64,000 nucleotides of DNA from Sinohyriopsis cumingii. Taxonomy: Eukaryota > Mollusca > Bivalvia > Unionida > Unionidae. Positions 1 to 13,057 of the stretch are shown one piece after another. How positions within the stretch are numbered: the first letter of the stretch is position 1; each line of letters begins with the position of its first letter. The stretch lies in contig CM068839.1 of NCBI GenBank assembly GCA_028554795.2, positions 46,717,440 through 46,781,439 on the forward strand. Reading direction: 5' to 3'. Position numbers and translations under genes: made by a program. The notes beneath the pieces were generated by a model. The model ran no database searches. It was not told the DNA's origin and worked only from the letters and a program-made list of their open reading frames with translations.

Positions 1-1789
1 AATTGGTCTTTATTGGACGACGCTATATTGTTTGCTTTATTGTACAGTGGAATATTGAGACTGATTATTTAGATGGAGAAAGTGCTTCATTAATAGACTG
101 CCTTTCTCAGTTTCGTACAAGAAATATCGACAAAAGGACAACTGTATACCAGACATGTCCTATTTATGAAGAACCCGAAAATAAAATCCTGGTCAAACTC
201 CCAGTGTATAAAACACAAATTCTTTTATTTTCGCTGCATAACAATCGTCTTAAAGTAGACTCTAGCGTGATTCAGTAATATTTACGCCGACCGCGATTCT
301 GATCAATGTGCAGTGCTGATTGTTACAAATAGGTTTAGCACATGTCTGTTTGAATGAGTTTGCACCAAGTCTGTAATGCCCGTCTTTTTATGTCGGATAC
401 AATTCTTATGTCACGTGTTTAGGCTCGAATAAAGAGTAACACGAGAAAGAATGAAAACAACAAGCTTCGAAAAATACAATACGATATTTCCTGAAAAATT
501 CGGTAAAAATTAAAAAAATATGAACTTACGGTTTTAAGAATCAAATCCAAAAATAATCCAAGAATAATCCACGTATAAAGCTTTTTGATGTCCTAATTAC
601 AAAATGTTCTACTGATTTCACGTTTGAATCCCCACGAAGAATCCAAGATGGAAGACGATGACGTATGCTGTAACCTGTAGTTTTGAAGTCTATAGTTTGT
701 TTGTAGAAACAAGAATCATTACTCCGGTTTTAGAAATTTAAAAGACATTCTTATATCAACTGTCTTGAATTAAGAATCTCACATGAACACATGTATTTCC
801 CACGAACAAAAGAATAAATTATTTTGAATCCAAATAATTTGAAACAACTCCAATGGAAGTAATTTGAAATAACTCCAAACAGCACAACATACAACTTCCA
901 ATGTAACGGCCCAGCTTTTACTGATAATAAGTTTCCGAAGCAGAGGTTATATTGTCTTCTAAAACGTAAACAGGAGGTTACGTGATCATGTTCTGGATGC
1001 TTGTAGAAATTAGGTACTTGTTAAATGTCACGTACACCCAGTGGGACCCTGACGAAAACCAATAATTTTACTCTAAGAAATAAAAAATTAAATAAAATTA
1101 AACACATAGTACCATCATGACCTCGACAGAAACCAATCATTATACAATAAAAAACGAACTTGGTCAAGCTATTTTCTGAAACAAGTATCATCTCTAGGGA
1201 ATAAATTTACATTACAATAGCATGTAACAAAAATAACTGGCAAACAATTAAATTGAAATAAATATATATATATATTAGATCAGATATAATTAAATCAAAT
1301 ATACATAACACTACAACAACCTCGAAACATTTCGTCATGCCTGACTCCATTTTCGGACACTGCAACAACCAGGAAACGTTTCTTCCTGTCTGACCAAATT
1401 TTTGGCTAACCTAACTGTTTTTTGTATGTTTCCTCTTCTATACTATTTTTTACACTTAGTGATTTCATAACAGACAAGGACGGGCAGATACGAACGTGTT
1501 GCCTAATACACCTCCTATAGACAAACGCCTTCTTTATACAAAAACACCTTTGTATCTGTACACAAGATTATTTCAGATGCTCAACCCTAGGTTAAATACA
1601 CACTGTGCAAACAACTTCACACACATGAGCTTTATGAACATACTATTTAAATACTCACTTTTGTACACACGACTTCTAAATAATAAATAACCTCATAAAT
1701 GCTTTACTAGCAACCTCATCATAAAGCCTCGGGTGTGGAACATCTAATATATCTGCCCCATATATCCGTACTTCTTTGAGCTTCGTAAA
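1..1789. other. AT-rich non-coding stretch
   Basis: I see no recognisable gene here. A 91-codon open frame at 3-278 has no family resemblance that I can name. A short TA run lies near 1262-1278. It is probably host intron or flank. Confidence 0.4.
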
Positions 1790-4700
1790 TGCTAATTTAA
1801 TAAGTGCATGATAAATGCTAATTCTTTTGTGAGATTGTAAATGCTAATTTAATAAGGGCCTGGTAAATGCTAGTTCTATTGTGAGCACTGTAAATGCTAA
1901 TTTGATAAGGGCCTGGTAAATGCTAGTTCTATTGTGAGCACTGTAAATGCTTATTTAATAAGGGCCTGGTAAATGCTAGTTCTATTGTGAGCACTGTAAA
2001 TGCTTATTTAATAAGGGCCTGGTAAATGCTAGTTCTATTGTGAGCACTGTAAATGCTAATTCAATAAGGGCCTGGTAAATGCTAGTTCTATTGTATGCAC
2101 TGTAAATGCTAATTCAATAAGAGCCTGGTAAATGCTAGTTCTATTGTATGCACTGTAAATGCTAATTTAATAAGGGCCTGGTAAATGCTAGTTCTATTGT
2201 GAGCACTGTAAATGCTAATTCAATAAGGGCCTGGTAAATGCTAGTTCTATTGTATGCACTGTAAATGCTAATTTAATAAGGGCCTGGTAAATGCTAGTTC
2301 TATTGTATGCACTGTAAATGCTAATTCAATAAGGGCCTGGTAAATGCTAGTTCTATTGTATGCACTGTAAATGCTAATTTAATAAGGGCCTGGTAAATGC
2401 TAGTTCTATTGTGAGCACTGTAAATGCTAATTCAATAAGAGCCTGGTAAATGCTAGTTCTATTGTATGCACTGTAAATGCTAATTTAATAAGGGCCTGGT
2501 AAATGCTAGTTCTATTGTATGCACTGTAAATGCTAATTTGATAAGGGCCTGGTAAATGCTAGTTCTATTGTATGCACTGTAAATGCTAATTCAATAAGGG
2601 CCTGGTAAATGCTAGTTCTATTGTGAGCACTGTAAATGCTAATTCAATAAGGGCCTGGTAAATGCTAGTTCTATTGTATGCACTGTAAATGCTAATTTAA
2701 TAAGGGCCTGGTAAATGCTAGTTCTATTGTGAGCACTGTAAATGCTAATTCAATAAGAGCCTGGTAAATGTTAGTTCTATTGTGAGCACTGTAAATGCTA
2801 ATTTAATAAGGGCCTGGTAAATGCTAGTTCTATTGTGAGCATTGTAAATGCTAATTTAATAAGGGCCTGGTAAATGCTAGTTCTATTGTATGCACTGTAA
2901 ATGCTAATTCAATAAGGGCCTGGTAAATGCTAGTTCTATTGTGAGCACTGTAAATGCTAATTCAATAAGGGCCTGGTAAATGCTAGTTCTATTGTGAGCA
3001 CTGTAAATGCTAATTTAATAAGGGCCTGGTAAATGCTAGTTCTATTGTGAGCATTGTAAATGCTAATTTAATATGGGCCTGGTAAATGCTAGTTCTATTG
3101 TATGCACTGTAAATGCTAATTTAATAAGGGCCTGGTAAATGCTAGTTCTATTGTGAGCACTGTAAATGCTAATTCAATGAGGGCCTGGTAAATGCTAGTT
3201 CTATTGTGAGCACTGTAAATGCTAATTTAATGAGGGCCTGGTAAATGCTTGTTCTATTGTGAGCACTGTAAATGCTAATTTGATAAGAGCCTGGTAAACG
3301 CTAGTTCTATTGTGAGCACTGTAATTGCTAATTCAATAAGGGCCTGGTAAATGCTAGTTCTATTGTATGCACTGTAAATGCTAATTTAATAAGGGCCTGG
3401 TAAATGCTAGTTCTATTGTGAGCACTGTAAATGCTAATTCAATAAGGGCCTGGTAAATGCTAGTTCTATTGTGAGCACTGTAAATGCTTATTTAATAAGG
3501 GCCTGGTAAAGGCTAGTTCTATTGTGAGCACTGTAAATGCTAATTTAATAAGGGCCTGGTAAATGCTAGTTCTATTGTGAGCACTGTAAATGCTAATTCA
3601 ATAAGGGCCTGGTAAATGCTAGTTCTATTGTATGCACTGTAAATGCTAATTCAATAAGGGCCTGGTAAATGCTAGTTCTATTGTGAGCACTGTAAATGCT
3701 AATTCGATAAGAGCCTGGTAAATGCTAGTTCTATTGTGAGCACTGTAAATGCTAATTTAATAAGGGCCTGGTAAATGCTAGTTCTATTGTGAGCATTGTA
3801 AATGCTAATTTAATAAGGGCCTGGTAAATGCTAGTTCTATTGTATGCACTGTAAATGCTAATTCAATAAGGGCCTGGTAAATGCTAGTTCTATTGTGAGC
3901 ACTGTAAATGCTAATTTAATAAGAGCCTGGTAAATGCTAGTTCTATTGTGAGCACTGTAAATGCTAATTTAATAAGGGCCTGGTAAATGCTAGTTCTATT
4001 GTGAGCACTGTAAATGCTAATTTAATAAGGGCCTGGTAAATGCTAGTTCTATTGTGAGCATTGTAAATGCTAATTTAATAAGGGCCTGGTAAATGCTAGT
4101 TCTATTGTGAGCACTGTAAATGCTAATTTGATAAGGGCCTGGTAAATGCTAGTTCTATTGTGAGCACTGTAAATGCTAATTTAATAAGAGCCTGGTAAAT
4201 GCTAGTTCTATTGTGAGCACTGTAAATGCTAATTTAATAAGGGCCTGGTAAATGCTAGTTCTATTGTGAGCATTGTAAATGCTAATTTAATAAGGGCCTG
4301 GTAAATGCTAGTTCTATTGTGAGCACTGTAAATGCTAATTTGATAAGGGCCTGGTAAATGCTAGTTCTATTGTGAGCACTGTAAATGCTAATTCAATAAG
4401 GGCCTGGTAAATGCTAGTTCTATTGTGAGCACTGTAAATGCTTATTTAATAAGGGCCTGGTAAATGCTAGTTCTATTGTGAGCATTGTAAATGCTAATTC
4501 AATAAGGGCCTGGTAAATGCTAGTTCTATTGTGAGCACTGTAAATGCTAATTTAATAAGGGCCTGGTAAATGCTAATTTTGTATGAGCATTATATACGCT
4601 AATTTAACAAGTGCATGGTAAATGCCAAATCTCTTGTGAAAATCGTAAATGCTTATTTAGTAAGAGCATAGTAAGTGCTAATTATATTGTGAACTTTGTG

Positions 4701-4880
4701 AATGGTAAACCTAACAAGATCATGGTACATTCCAATTATATTGTGAGCGCTGTAAATGCTTATTTAATATGAGAATGGTAAATATAATTCTAATGTAAGC
4801 ATGGTAAATTCTAATTCTATTATGAGCATTGTAAACGCTGTTTCTAATGTCAGCCTTGTAAATGCTAATTTTAGTAAGAT
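1790..4880. repeat. 53-bp minisatellite, about 52 units
   Basis: The spacing between successive GGGCCTGG blocks is 53 bp. Each unit is two related half-units of 26-27 bp, both starting GTAAATGCTA, so the array is a dimeric repeat. Units vary at a few fixed sites (TGAGCAC or TATGCAC; TTTAATAAG or TTCAATAAG). The regular part ends near 4575, and degenerate units continue to about 4880. No frame stays open. The unit-to-unit identity and lack of unique spacers exclude a CRISPR array. Confidence 0.95.
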
Positions 4881-5039
4881 CATGGTAAATGCTAACCATA
4901 AATGAGAACCATAAAAGCTATTTCTTATATATTTTCATTAACGATATCTAACATTTAGCTTTGTCACATACACATAGTTATTATGTAGCAAATACTGTGG
5001 CCCTCATCATTAACGTATTTTAGTTTAATCACGCCTAGA

Positions 5040-7060
5040 ATACTACATGAATTCCCTAATAACCTTTTAGATAAAATACTACATGAATTCCCTAATAACC
5101 TTACAGATAGAATACTACATGGATTCCCTAATTACCTTTTAGATCAAATATTACATGGATTCCCTAATTACCTTTTAGATAAAATACTACATGGATTCCC
5201 TAATTACCTTTTAGATAAAATACTACATGGATTCCCTAATAACCTTTTAGATAAAATACTACATGAATTCCCTAATAACCTTACAGATAAAATACTACAT
5301 GGATTCCCTAATAACCTTACAGATAAAATGCTACATGGATTCCCTAATAACCTTACAGATAAAATGCTACATGGATTCCCTAATAACCTTACAGATAAAA
5401 TGCTACATGGATTCCCTAATAACCTTACAGATAAAATACTACATGAATTCCCTAATAACCTTACAGATAAAATGCTACATGGATTCCCTAATAACCTTAC
5501 AGATAAAATGCTACATGGATTCCCTAATAACCTTACAGATAAAATGCTACATGGATTCCCTAATAACCTTACAGATAAAATGCTACATGGATTCCCTAAT
5601 AACCTTACAGATAAAATACTACATGGATTCCCTAATAACCTTACAGATAAAATACTACATGGATTCCCTAATAACCTTACAGATAAAATGCTACATGGAT
5701 TCCCTAATAACCTTACAGATAAAATACTACATGGATTCCCTAATAACCTTACAGATAAAATACTACATGGATTCCCTAATAACCTTACAGATAAAATACT
5801 ACATGGATTCCCTAATAACCTTACAGATAAAATACTACATGGATTCCCTAATAACCTTACAGATAAAATACTACATGGATTCCCTAATAACCTTACAGAT
5901 AAAATACTACATGGATTCCCCAATAACCTTACAGATAAAATACTACATGAATTCCCTAATAACCTTACAGATAAAATACTACATGGATTCCCTAATAACC
6001 TTACAGATAAAATACTACATGGATTCCCTAATAACCTTACAGATAAAATACTACATGGATTCCCTAATAACCTTACAGATAAAATACTACATGGATTCCC
6101 TAATAACCTTACAGATAAAATACTACATGGATTCCCTAATAACCTTACAGATAAAATACTACATGGATTCCCTAATAACCTTACAGATAAAATACTGCAT
6201 GGATTCCCTAATAACCTTACAGATAAAATACTGCATGGATTCCCTAATAACCTTACAGATAAAATACTGCATGGATTCCCTAATAACCTTACAGATAAAA
6301 TACTACATGGATTCCCTAATAACCTTACAGATAAAATACTACATGGATTCCCTAATAACCTTACAGATAAAATACTACATGGATTCCCTAATAACCTTAC
6401 AGATAAAATACTACATGGATTCCCTAATAACCTTACAGATAAAATACTACATGGATTCCCTAATAATCTTACAGATAAAATACTACATGAATTCCCTAAT
6501 AACCTTACAGATAAAATACTACATGGATTCCCTAATAACCTTTTAGATAAAATACTACATGGATTCCCTAATAACCTTACAGATAAAATACTACATGGAT
6601 TCCCTAATAACCTTACAGATAAAATACTACATGGATTCCCTAATAACCTTACAGATAAAATACTACATGGATTCCCTAATAACCTTACAGATAAAATACT
6701 ACATGGATTCCCTAATAACCTTACAGATAAAATACTACATGGATTCCCTAATAACCTTACAGATAAAATACTACATGGATTCCCTAATAACCTTACAGAT
6801 AAAATACTACATGGATTCCCTAATAACCTTACAGATAAAATACTACATGGATTCCCTAATAGCCTTTTAGATAAAATACTACATGGATTCCCTAATAACC
6901 TTACAGATAAAATACCACATGGATTCCCTAATAACCCTACAGATAAAATACTACATGGATTCCCTAATTACCTTTTAGATATAATACTACATGGATTCCC
7001 TAATTACCTTTTAGATAAAATACTACATGGATTCCCTAATAACCTTACAGATAAAACCGA
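5040..7060. repeat. 36-bp minisatellite, about 56 units
   Basis: The unit contains CTACATGGATTCCCTAATAA and repeats every 36 bp, almost without divergence. The first and last few units differ most (CCTTTTAG instead of CCTTACAG; TAATTACC instead of TAATAACC). Because 36 is a multiple of three, a frame that is open in one unit is open in all. Several overlapping open frames result: 5328-7214 and 5263-6546 on plus, 5204-5923 on minus. The first encodes a 12-residue repeat (LHGFPNNLTDKI) and runs about 50 codons into unique DNA. I regard it as probably non-coding. Confidence 0.95.
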
Positions 7061-8404
7061 ATTACCAGCAGATAACATCGCTCAAAATCATCTAGGATGC
7101 ATAATAATTGTGACGGTATATTTTGCGTCATTTTTCCTCACTGTGTTCAACAAAGACGTCAGCGTTACATTGTTTAGATTTGTCACAGATTCTTTGACAT
7201 TATTTTATGCATAGTTATGAAATGTACTAATGTGTTCTACAGAGGGTGCATAGTATGTACACCACAGACAAAGGCTGGTCACCGTTATCTACTTTTCACA
7301 CTTCAGTGAATACGTTATGTTCTTGGGTTTCCTCGGCTTCTCTGACAATGTCTTTGTTACAGTCTCAAAACTTTATTGATTAATTATTTCGGATACTTTT
7401 ATCCAATATAAGGCAAATCATGTTCCAACTGCATAAATTTCACGATCTAGTAATGTCACATTTGTATTTGTTTATGTTTTTTTCTGACACTGATGTAGGC
7501 ATAATTATGAAATTCAGTGGTTTGTGCATCTGCTTTTCATAGTGCATAGAACATTTTCATTTTCAATATTTACATGCAGCTTAATTTATATGACACTTGC
7601 AGGAATGGACATAAAACGTCATGTGTTAATTTACCTTTATCAATAGTATTCATAAATAGTAAATAGTTGTTGTAATGACCACTCATCTAACTGATTGTCT
7701 AATGAAAGTTTATGAATTATATATATCCCAGCAAAACAGGTGAGACGGGACATACTTCAGAATATGTTGATGGTTCATTCGTTAAACATAATTTTATAAA
7801 TTTGGAATAATTATCTGCGTTAAAGATGATAAATAACTTAAAACTGGATTGGTTTTATGACGGGAAACACAGTAGCAACTTTGCACATCTACCAGAGTCT
7901 CCTCAGTTGTTTTGTAAACAAATTTTAGAAAGGTGAAATCGTTTTAGAGGATTAAAGGATTAAGGAATCGCCTAACAAAGTGGTTTTAAATATGATGGAT
8001 GGAAGGAGTGCAAAACAGAAATAATAAGCTAAGTCAGTAGTTTTCATTCTCAGTGAAGGAAATAGATCACCATCATGTAGGTTGTATTAGTTTTACCTCA
8101 ATTAATAAAATAATCTCCCAAATACAAATATTGTCCATGTACGTTGATTTAGGCAAACCTTAGTTTTATGTAGGAAAACATACATTTTGTCAATACTTAT
8201 GCTGATCACACTCACCGCAACACATATGATATTTTTAAAGGAAATCAAACAAGGGCCATTATACAGAGATGACCGCTAATGCAAAGTAAGCGACTCTCTT
8301 TTAAATCGAACAGAATTGATTGTTTTGGAAATAAAGATAAAGCTATAGCTACCCGATTTAAACAAAATAAATATCCACCACAAGTTTTGTACATCCGAAG
8401 ATAA
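7061..8404. other. non-coding stretch
   Basis: I find no convincing exon, RNA gene or mobile-element sequence. It is presumably host intron or 3' flank. Confidence 0.35.
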
Positions 8405-8745
8405 AACATAACAATAGACTGATATTTTAAATGTAATAATTGACTATGCAATCATAACTGTTAGAAATAACAGTACAAGTATGACCTTTTCTATTATCGA
8501 TATATAGAAGACTACTGACGTATAGTATAGTAATAGTCCATTCAGTTGTAAATAAAACAATACACGTTTCAATTATAAATATAAGGATAGACTATTCAAG
8601 TAAAAATATAGCAACCTATGTTTCAATTATAAACCTAATAACAAACTATTAAATTATAAACGTAATATCAGACCATCCAATCTTAAATATAACATTAGAC
8701 TAGTCAGTTGTAACTATAACAGTAGACTATTAAATTATATATAGA
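8405..8745. repeat. degenerate ~38-bp tandem repeat
   Basis: Blocks resembling ATTATAAATATAA followed by TAGACTATT recur at roughly 35-40 bp spacing with many substitutions. This is an old minisatellite. Confidence 0.55.
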
Positions 8746-9117
8746 TAATTATATGATTACCAGTATCTGTTATGAGCAACTATCGGCCATTTCGTTTCTG
8801 ATTGCAGATAACTGAAATTAAAATATATCCAATTATTAGTGTGTTTTAATAAATACTCATCTATCAATCTTACGATACGATTTAAAAATTTTATTAAAAA
8901 AATATCTGCATGTATGACAGTTATATCCATGTCCCCAAAAAAGAAGGCGATACTAAATTAGGATAAACCCACCAGATGTTCCAAGGAATATTGTTCTTTG
9001 TGTATATTAATGTAGAGAACACTTCGGAACCTTAATGATACGGAACATTACCAAGAAATTAGTTCTAGCACAGTAAAAACTGCCTTCGTATCAACGCAGA
9101 TTTTAAAAGAGAAATCA

Positions 9118-9262
9118 TCTAATTCATGAAATGCATGCAAATTTAACTAATTCATGAAATGCATGCAAATTTAACTAATTCATGAAATGCAAGCTAATTC
9201 AACTAATTCATGAAATGCATGCAAATTTAACTAATTCATGAGATGCATGCAAATTTAACTAA
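9118..9262. repeat. 28-bp tandem repeat, 5 copies
   Basis: The unit CTAATTCATGAAATGCATGC plus AAATTTAA is present five times head to tail with one or two differences. It includes the palindrome ATGCAT. Confidence 0.9.
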
Positions 9263-9724
9263 TTTATATACGTATTCGCAGTACAATGCACTGTTTACCT
9301 GTCTGAAGTAACCTACCGTCGCATGCAATGTATAAGATAAGACAATATATTAATTCTTTATTTCCGTCTACATATTCAGTACATCTAAATTAATATATAG
9401 ATATATCATACAAGAATTTAAACATAAAATGTGATATTTGTCTTACGTAAAAATTTAATTATACAGCACATTTAAAGAGTAATTCGTCCCATCTACTTAA
9501 TAAACGAGAATTTAAATGAATGTTACATTCACTCAAGTTTGTCCACAGAGTAGCACAATACATTGTGCAGCAATACGCTTTGAATAATTCAATTTGTATA
9601 TTCAAGGAACTATTGCTAAATTTGTGTAGAAGCAAGTTTGTTCGACTGCACACAAATCTGTAATGTCCCTCCATACCTCGTCATAGCCATCAATATGCAA
9701 TAAGTTTGCAACTGAATAAACATG
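9263..9724. other. non-coding stretch holding the parent of a short duplication
   Basis: No gene is recognised. Positions 9401-9462 are almost identical to 11330-11390 inside element B'. Confidence 0.4.
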
Positions 9725-9893
9725 TCTAGCATCTAACTGGCCAGAGCTTGTTCGACTCGTAATGAGTCTATTTCAAAGGTAAATACAGAACATAGAAAAG
9801 ACAAATAAATCAAACAGAAAAATCGTCGCGTTTGCAAAACGTTACATGTCTATTTCTACAGGAATGAAACCTTTAAATTTAGAAGTCAAAATC
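9725..9893 (+). repeat. dispersed ~165-bp repeat, copy 1
   Basis: This segment aligns in direct orientation with 18180-18349. Shared landmarks are CTAGCATCTA, a GACTC/GAGTC short palindrome, an AAATAAAACAGAAAAA-like tract, GTTTGCAAAAC and TTTCTACAG. The two copies differ at about one site in four or five. The family is not identified. Confidence 0.7.
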
Positions 9894-10118
9894 CATAGAC
9901 GTTCACATACATTTGTCCATTACCATGTCCTTACATTTGATATAGAAGTGTCCATAAATTTATATATGCACGTATCCATACATTTTTTCTTAGAATTGTC
10001 CCTGCTTTTGTCCATATACGTGTCCATACATTTGTATATACGCGAGTACATAGGTTGGTCTATATATGTACATATGTATGTGTGTGTGTGTCTCCATACA
10101 TTGGTACATAGACGTGTC
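9894..10118 (+). repeat. 24-bp minisatellite, left part, split by element B'
   Basis: Degenerate units related to GTGTCCATACATTTGTCCAT run in the same orientation as the larger array at 17168-17740. Together they were one array before element B' inserted. The last six bases (CGTGTC, 10113-10118) are the target-site duplication. Confidence 0.75.
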
Positions 10119-10356
10119 AGTAGTTAATGGGGTTTACTCACAATGAAAATCCCAGTCAAAAAGGGCATGGGTACGTTTACGGACAAGATTTATATGGAGA
10201 AGGGAAAATCCAGTTAAGAATGTCATGGAGCTGTTTACGGACAATGTGACTTGTCATTAATATAGGGACAATATGAATGGAACAGAAGAGGTGACGTCAC
10301 AGTACTGAAGATTGGTATCAATGTGACAACGAGCTGACCTCAGTCGGACCAAAGAG
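10119..10356 (+). repeat. Element B' left terminal inverted repeat
   Basis: It aligns as an inverted copy with 16934-17167 over about 235 bp. Matched landmarks include AGTAGTTAATGGGG, CAGTCAAAAAG, CATTAATATAGGGACAAT, GTACTGAA and GCTGACCTCA. The copies are clearly diverged. A TGACGTCA palindrome lies near the inner end of this copy and recurs in isolated terminal repeats near 52.6 kb. Confidence 0.88.
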
Positions 10357-10371
10357 CAGGAAAGAAATTTC

Positions 10372-10745
10372 CAGGTACTTCAAGAGATTTTCCAGGTAAG
10401 CTCGATAGGGGTACGTAACCATAATACTGCTGATCAGTTTGTTATTCAAGTACAAATCCACTCCACGGAGCAACGAATGTATGCAATTTTTGACGGGTGA
10501 TACCTTATCGTCGGCTTTGAGATTCTGATCGTCATCGGATATGTGGATTACTTTCACTTTCAAATATAATTAAATTATATTCAGATCTACGTAATCTTCG
10601 GGTTGTCCTTTGATTTCAAACTCGATGGGACCTGAATCCGGGAAAGAGGACACATGATAAAACTCGACCCATTGGGATTCTTGCATCGTCGTCATAATGG
10701 GTGGCATGGCAAACAGATCCAGTTCCGATTTGGAACAGGCCCAAT
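10372..10745 (-). pseudogene. capsid protein fragment (F54H12.2-like Polinton family)
   Basis: Reading from 10745 leftward, the fragment resembles the N-terminal third of the Polinton capsid protein often named F54H12.2-like. Landmarks are a VEFYHVSS-like strand, SGPIEFEI, a YVDL block, then VDLYLNNKLISS and TYPYRAYLENLL. A frame change near 10565 divides it, and it stops at the left terminal repeat, so about two thirds of the expected protein is missing. The family assignment is from memory of the family pattern. Whether it is hexon or penton I leave open. Confidence 0.7.
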
Positions 10746-10847
10746 GTTCGCTGCATCATTTTCTTTCTTTATTTTTGTCTCTCTGTGATACATTTTTTAA
10801 TAATCAAAAACGTCTAAGGCTCGGACGGTTCCTCTTTTCTTGGACTT

Positions 10848-11270
10848 TTAAGCTTTATGAGTGTGAAGTCCACTGAAGAGGTGTTTTCTTCGTCTCTTTC
10901 TGCCTTGTCCTTCCCTAGGCGTCATGTAAGCAGGAATGCCTGACTCAATAGCGTCCAGGGCATTTATTGGAGCTTCTTGTCGATCTAAAATGCCTTTGCC
11001 CGTTTGAAGCAAGACATTTGTGTCTGTTCTAAAGAAAGCGTCTTTAGGGCTTTTGCTTGTCGATGATGACATTTTGGAGAAATGCTTTGCAGTGCGTCAA
11101 CGCAGCATCTTGAAAAGCGTGCAATCCTCGTGTCACCATCACTTTCAAATAGGAGTTACCGAGCAAAAGGCCGATTTCAGCATTTCGCCTAAACATGTCC
11201 TTGCTCTCAAGCGACGCTTCGGCACACTGGATGGATTACTTACGAGTCGTTAGAAAATCGTTTTCGAAAA
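10848..11270 (-). pseudogene. unassigned element B' remnant
   Basis: A 74-codon open frame (10848-11072) has a basic cluster GRKRRRK near its end. Upstream on the same strand, to about 11270, another frame is coding-like but interrupted. The position next to a capsid gene suggests a small virion protein. I do not recognise it. Confidence 0.3.
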
Positions 11271-12063
11271 TGAGTTTCACCGTGACTTTCCCTTTGGTGA
11301 ATGAATATTTTGTCCCAGATCTCCTTTTATAGATATTTCATACAAGAATTTAAACATAAAATGTGATATTTGTCTTATGTAAAAATTTAAAAAGCCACTT
11401 CCCAATATGCTTCGTGATCTAATTGGATGGCCCGAGGTAGTGTGAACGTGAACCAGCACAATATATTGTTGGGAAACACCTCCACGGAACTGTCACTGGG
11501 TCATGTTAAGTAAATTCGTTATTGTTGTTCATAATTCCTGAGTTCTACTACTGTCCGATGAGTCACTCGAAGTCAGATGGGTGTCTAAATTATAATTATT
11601 ATGGTTGTTGTTGTTGTTGTTGTTGTTGTTTGGGGTGGTGATTGACGTTGAACACAAGGCTTCCGTTTTTCTTGTTTGATGAGTATCTCAGGAAGGATCG
11701 GGAAGAAGGTGACCAAAGCAACTGCTTAGTAAGATGGTCCACAATTGTTTGTCTCATTGTTGCAAACTCAAATTGGCAATTTCAGCACCGATAACACAAT
11801 ACACCACAAACACTTAGCAGAAGAATACGATTCTCCTTTTAGGCACACGTTCTACACACCACACCCAGAAGGGATAATTTTGTATCTCTTGCAGAAAAGA
11901 ACTCGGCGAAGGAGTGGTCACCTCGGTGGTAGCGGTAGCTGAGGCTGTGTGGAGAGCATGCTGGTCTCTTCTTTTTATAGTCAATGACTTGCGAAGCGTC
12001 GATTCAAGAATCATAACTGAGATGATATAGTTTCCAACGCACTTTTACTTTTTTGACACGGCG
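11271..12063. other. unassigned part of element B'
   Basis: Only short, interrupted minus-strand frames occur here (for example 11814-12014) and none is recognisable. A (TTG)n run lies at 11603-11632, and a 60-nt sequence copied from 9.4 kb lies at 11330-11390. It probably contains one or two destroyed genes. Confidence 0.35.
11330..11390 (+). repeat. 60-nt copy of host sequence at 9401-9462
   Basis: From ATAGATAT through CATACAAGAATTTAAACATA to GTAAAAATTTAA the two sites differ at only about two positions. One copy is in host DNA and one is inside element B'. This looks like filler DNA or a short retroposed copy. Confidence 0.8.
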
Positions 12064-12990
12064 TTATCTCACTTTTTGGGTTCTACGTTCGAGAATGTTT
12101 TCTATGTCGTACAATTCGCCTTCTTTGTTGGTTACGCGCTGTAATTCCTGCAACGTTCCTTGTAACACTTTCCTGTTCATGTCTTCCACTTTATAGACAG
12201 TAGGATGACGACCATGCGCACGTCCAGTGACACGAAACAATTTGGTGGTCAAGCCGGGTAAGTAACCTTTGTCGAAAGTGCGTTTGGTTCGGCCAATGCG
12301 CACCGAATCTCATTCAGACAACACTCCAACTTTCTTGGGGACGGAACTGTCAGTGGTTTACTAAACAGGCTCTCAAAAACGGCCACTTTTTTGTAGTGAG
12401 TCACTTCATGTGGGCACGTCCGATCCTTCGATGATAAGACTGATTGTATGCTTGAACCAAGTGTTGCAAGACGTGGATGTACATGAGTGTTTAGGCGGAA
12501 AACATTTCGACATGCGTTCTATCAAGTTGCATTGAAACCGTTCCACGATGCTGGATTTTGTTTTGGGATTCTCGGTGGTGAAAAAATAAATGTCATGTTA
12601 TTGTAGTTCATTTTGAAAGCTTGGTTCAGAAATTCGGTTCCTTTGTGGTTTGCCATCGAAGAGGGTGATGACCACTTTGTTTCAACACCAGTGTGAGGGC
12701 TCGCACTAATTCACTGCTCGATTTCGAAGTAAATGGCAAGACACAGGCAAATTTGAAAAGGCGTCAAGGACACCAAAACATGTATTTGTATCCATGATTA
12801 TAGGTGGCCTTTTGAGAGTCATCGGCTAAATCAGCTTGCCATTGATGATCAATGACATCCTCCCGGGTGCGACGTCTGGAAAATATTCGTCGAATGGGTT
12901 TGTGGAAAGTGTATATGGATTGTTCTTGTAAACATCTTTGCACTTGAGGTAAACGGAGACTTTTCAGACGTTTTGGCAGCACGAAACAAT
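12064..12990 (-). pseudogene. retroviral-type integrase, broken (element B')
   Basis: The N-terminal part (about 12990-12764) has RCLQEQSIYTFHKPIRR followed by HQWQADLADDSQ, with the first catalytic Asp in the usual Polinton context. The middle part (12764-12305) is interrupted by stops and frame changes, so the second Asp and the Glu cannot be confirmed. The C-terminal part (12303-12064) is intact: VRIGRTKRTFDKGYLPG-type, then a YKVEDMN strand and a LYDIENIL chromodomain-like start. Length (about 300 codons) fits a Polinton integrase. It is nonfunctional as sequenced. Confidence 0.82.
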
Positions 12991-13057
12991 TTCTGAACTT
13001 ACCGCAGCTTGTAGAATGGGATGGATCGCTAAAGGCTAGCTAACACCTCCTCCATAT

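Noticed and set aside
3-278. 91-codon frame at the left edge
   Set aside because: No recognisable domain, no splice evidence and no start context.
5204-6870. Open frames of 239, 427 and 103 codons in the 36-bp repeat
   Set aside because: They are phase-preserving repeat artefacts on both strands.
1790-7060. Long regular repeats that could be mistaken for a CRISPR array
   Set aside because: Units are contiguous, with no unique spacers, in a eukaryotic context. They are minisatellites.
8245-9674. Further 3' exons of the GH36-like gene
   Set aside because: Minus-strand frames at 8245-8451 and 9459-9674 lack family motifs and matching splice phases.
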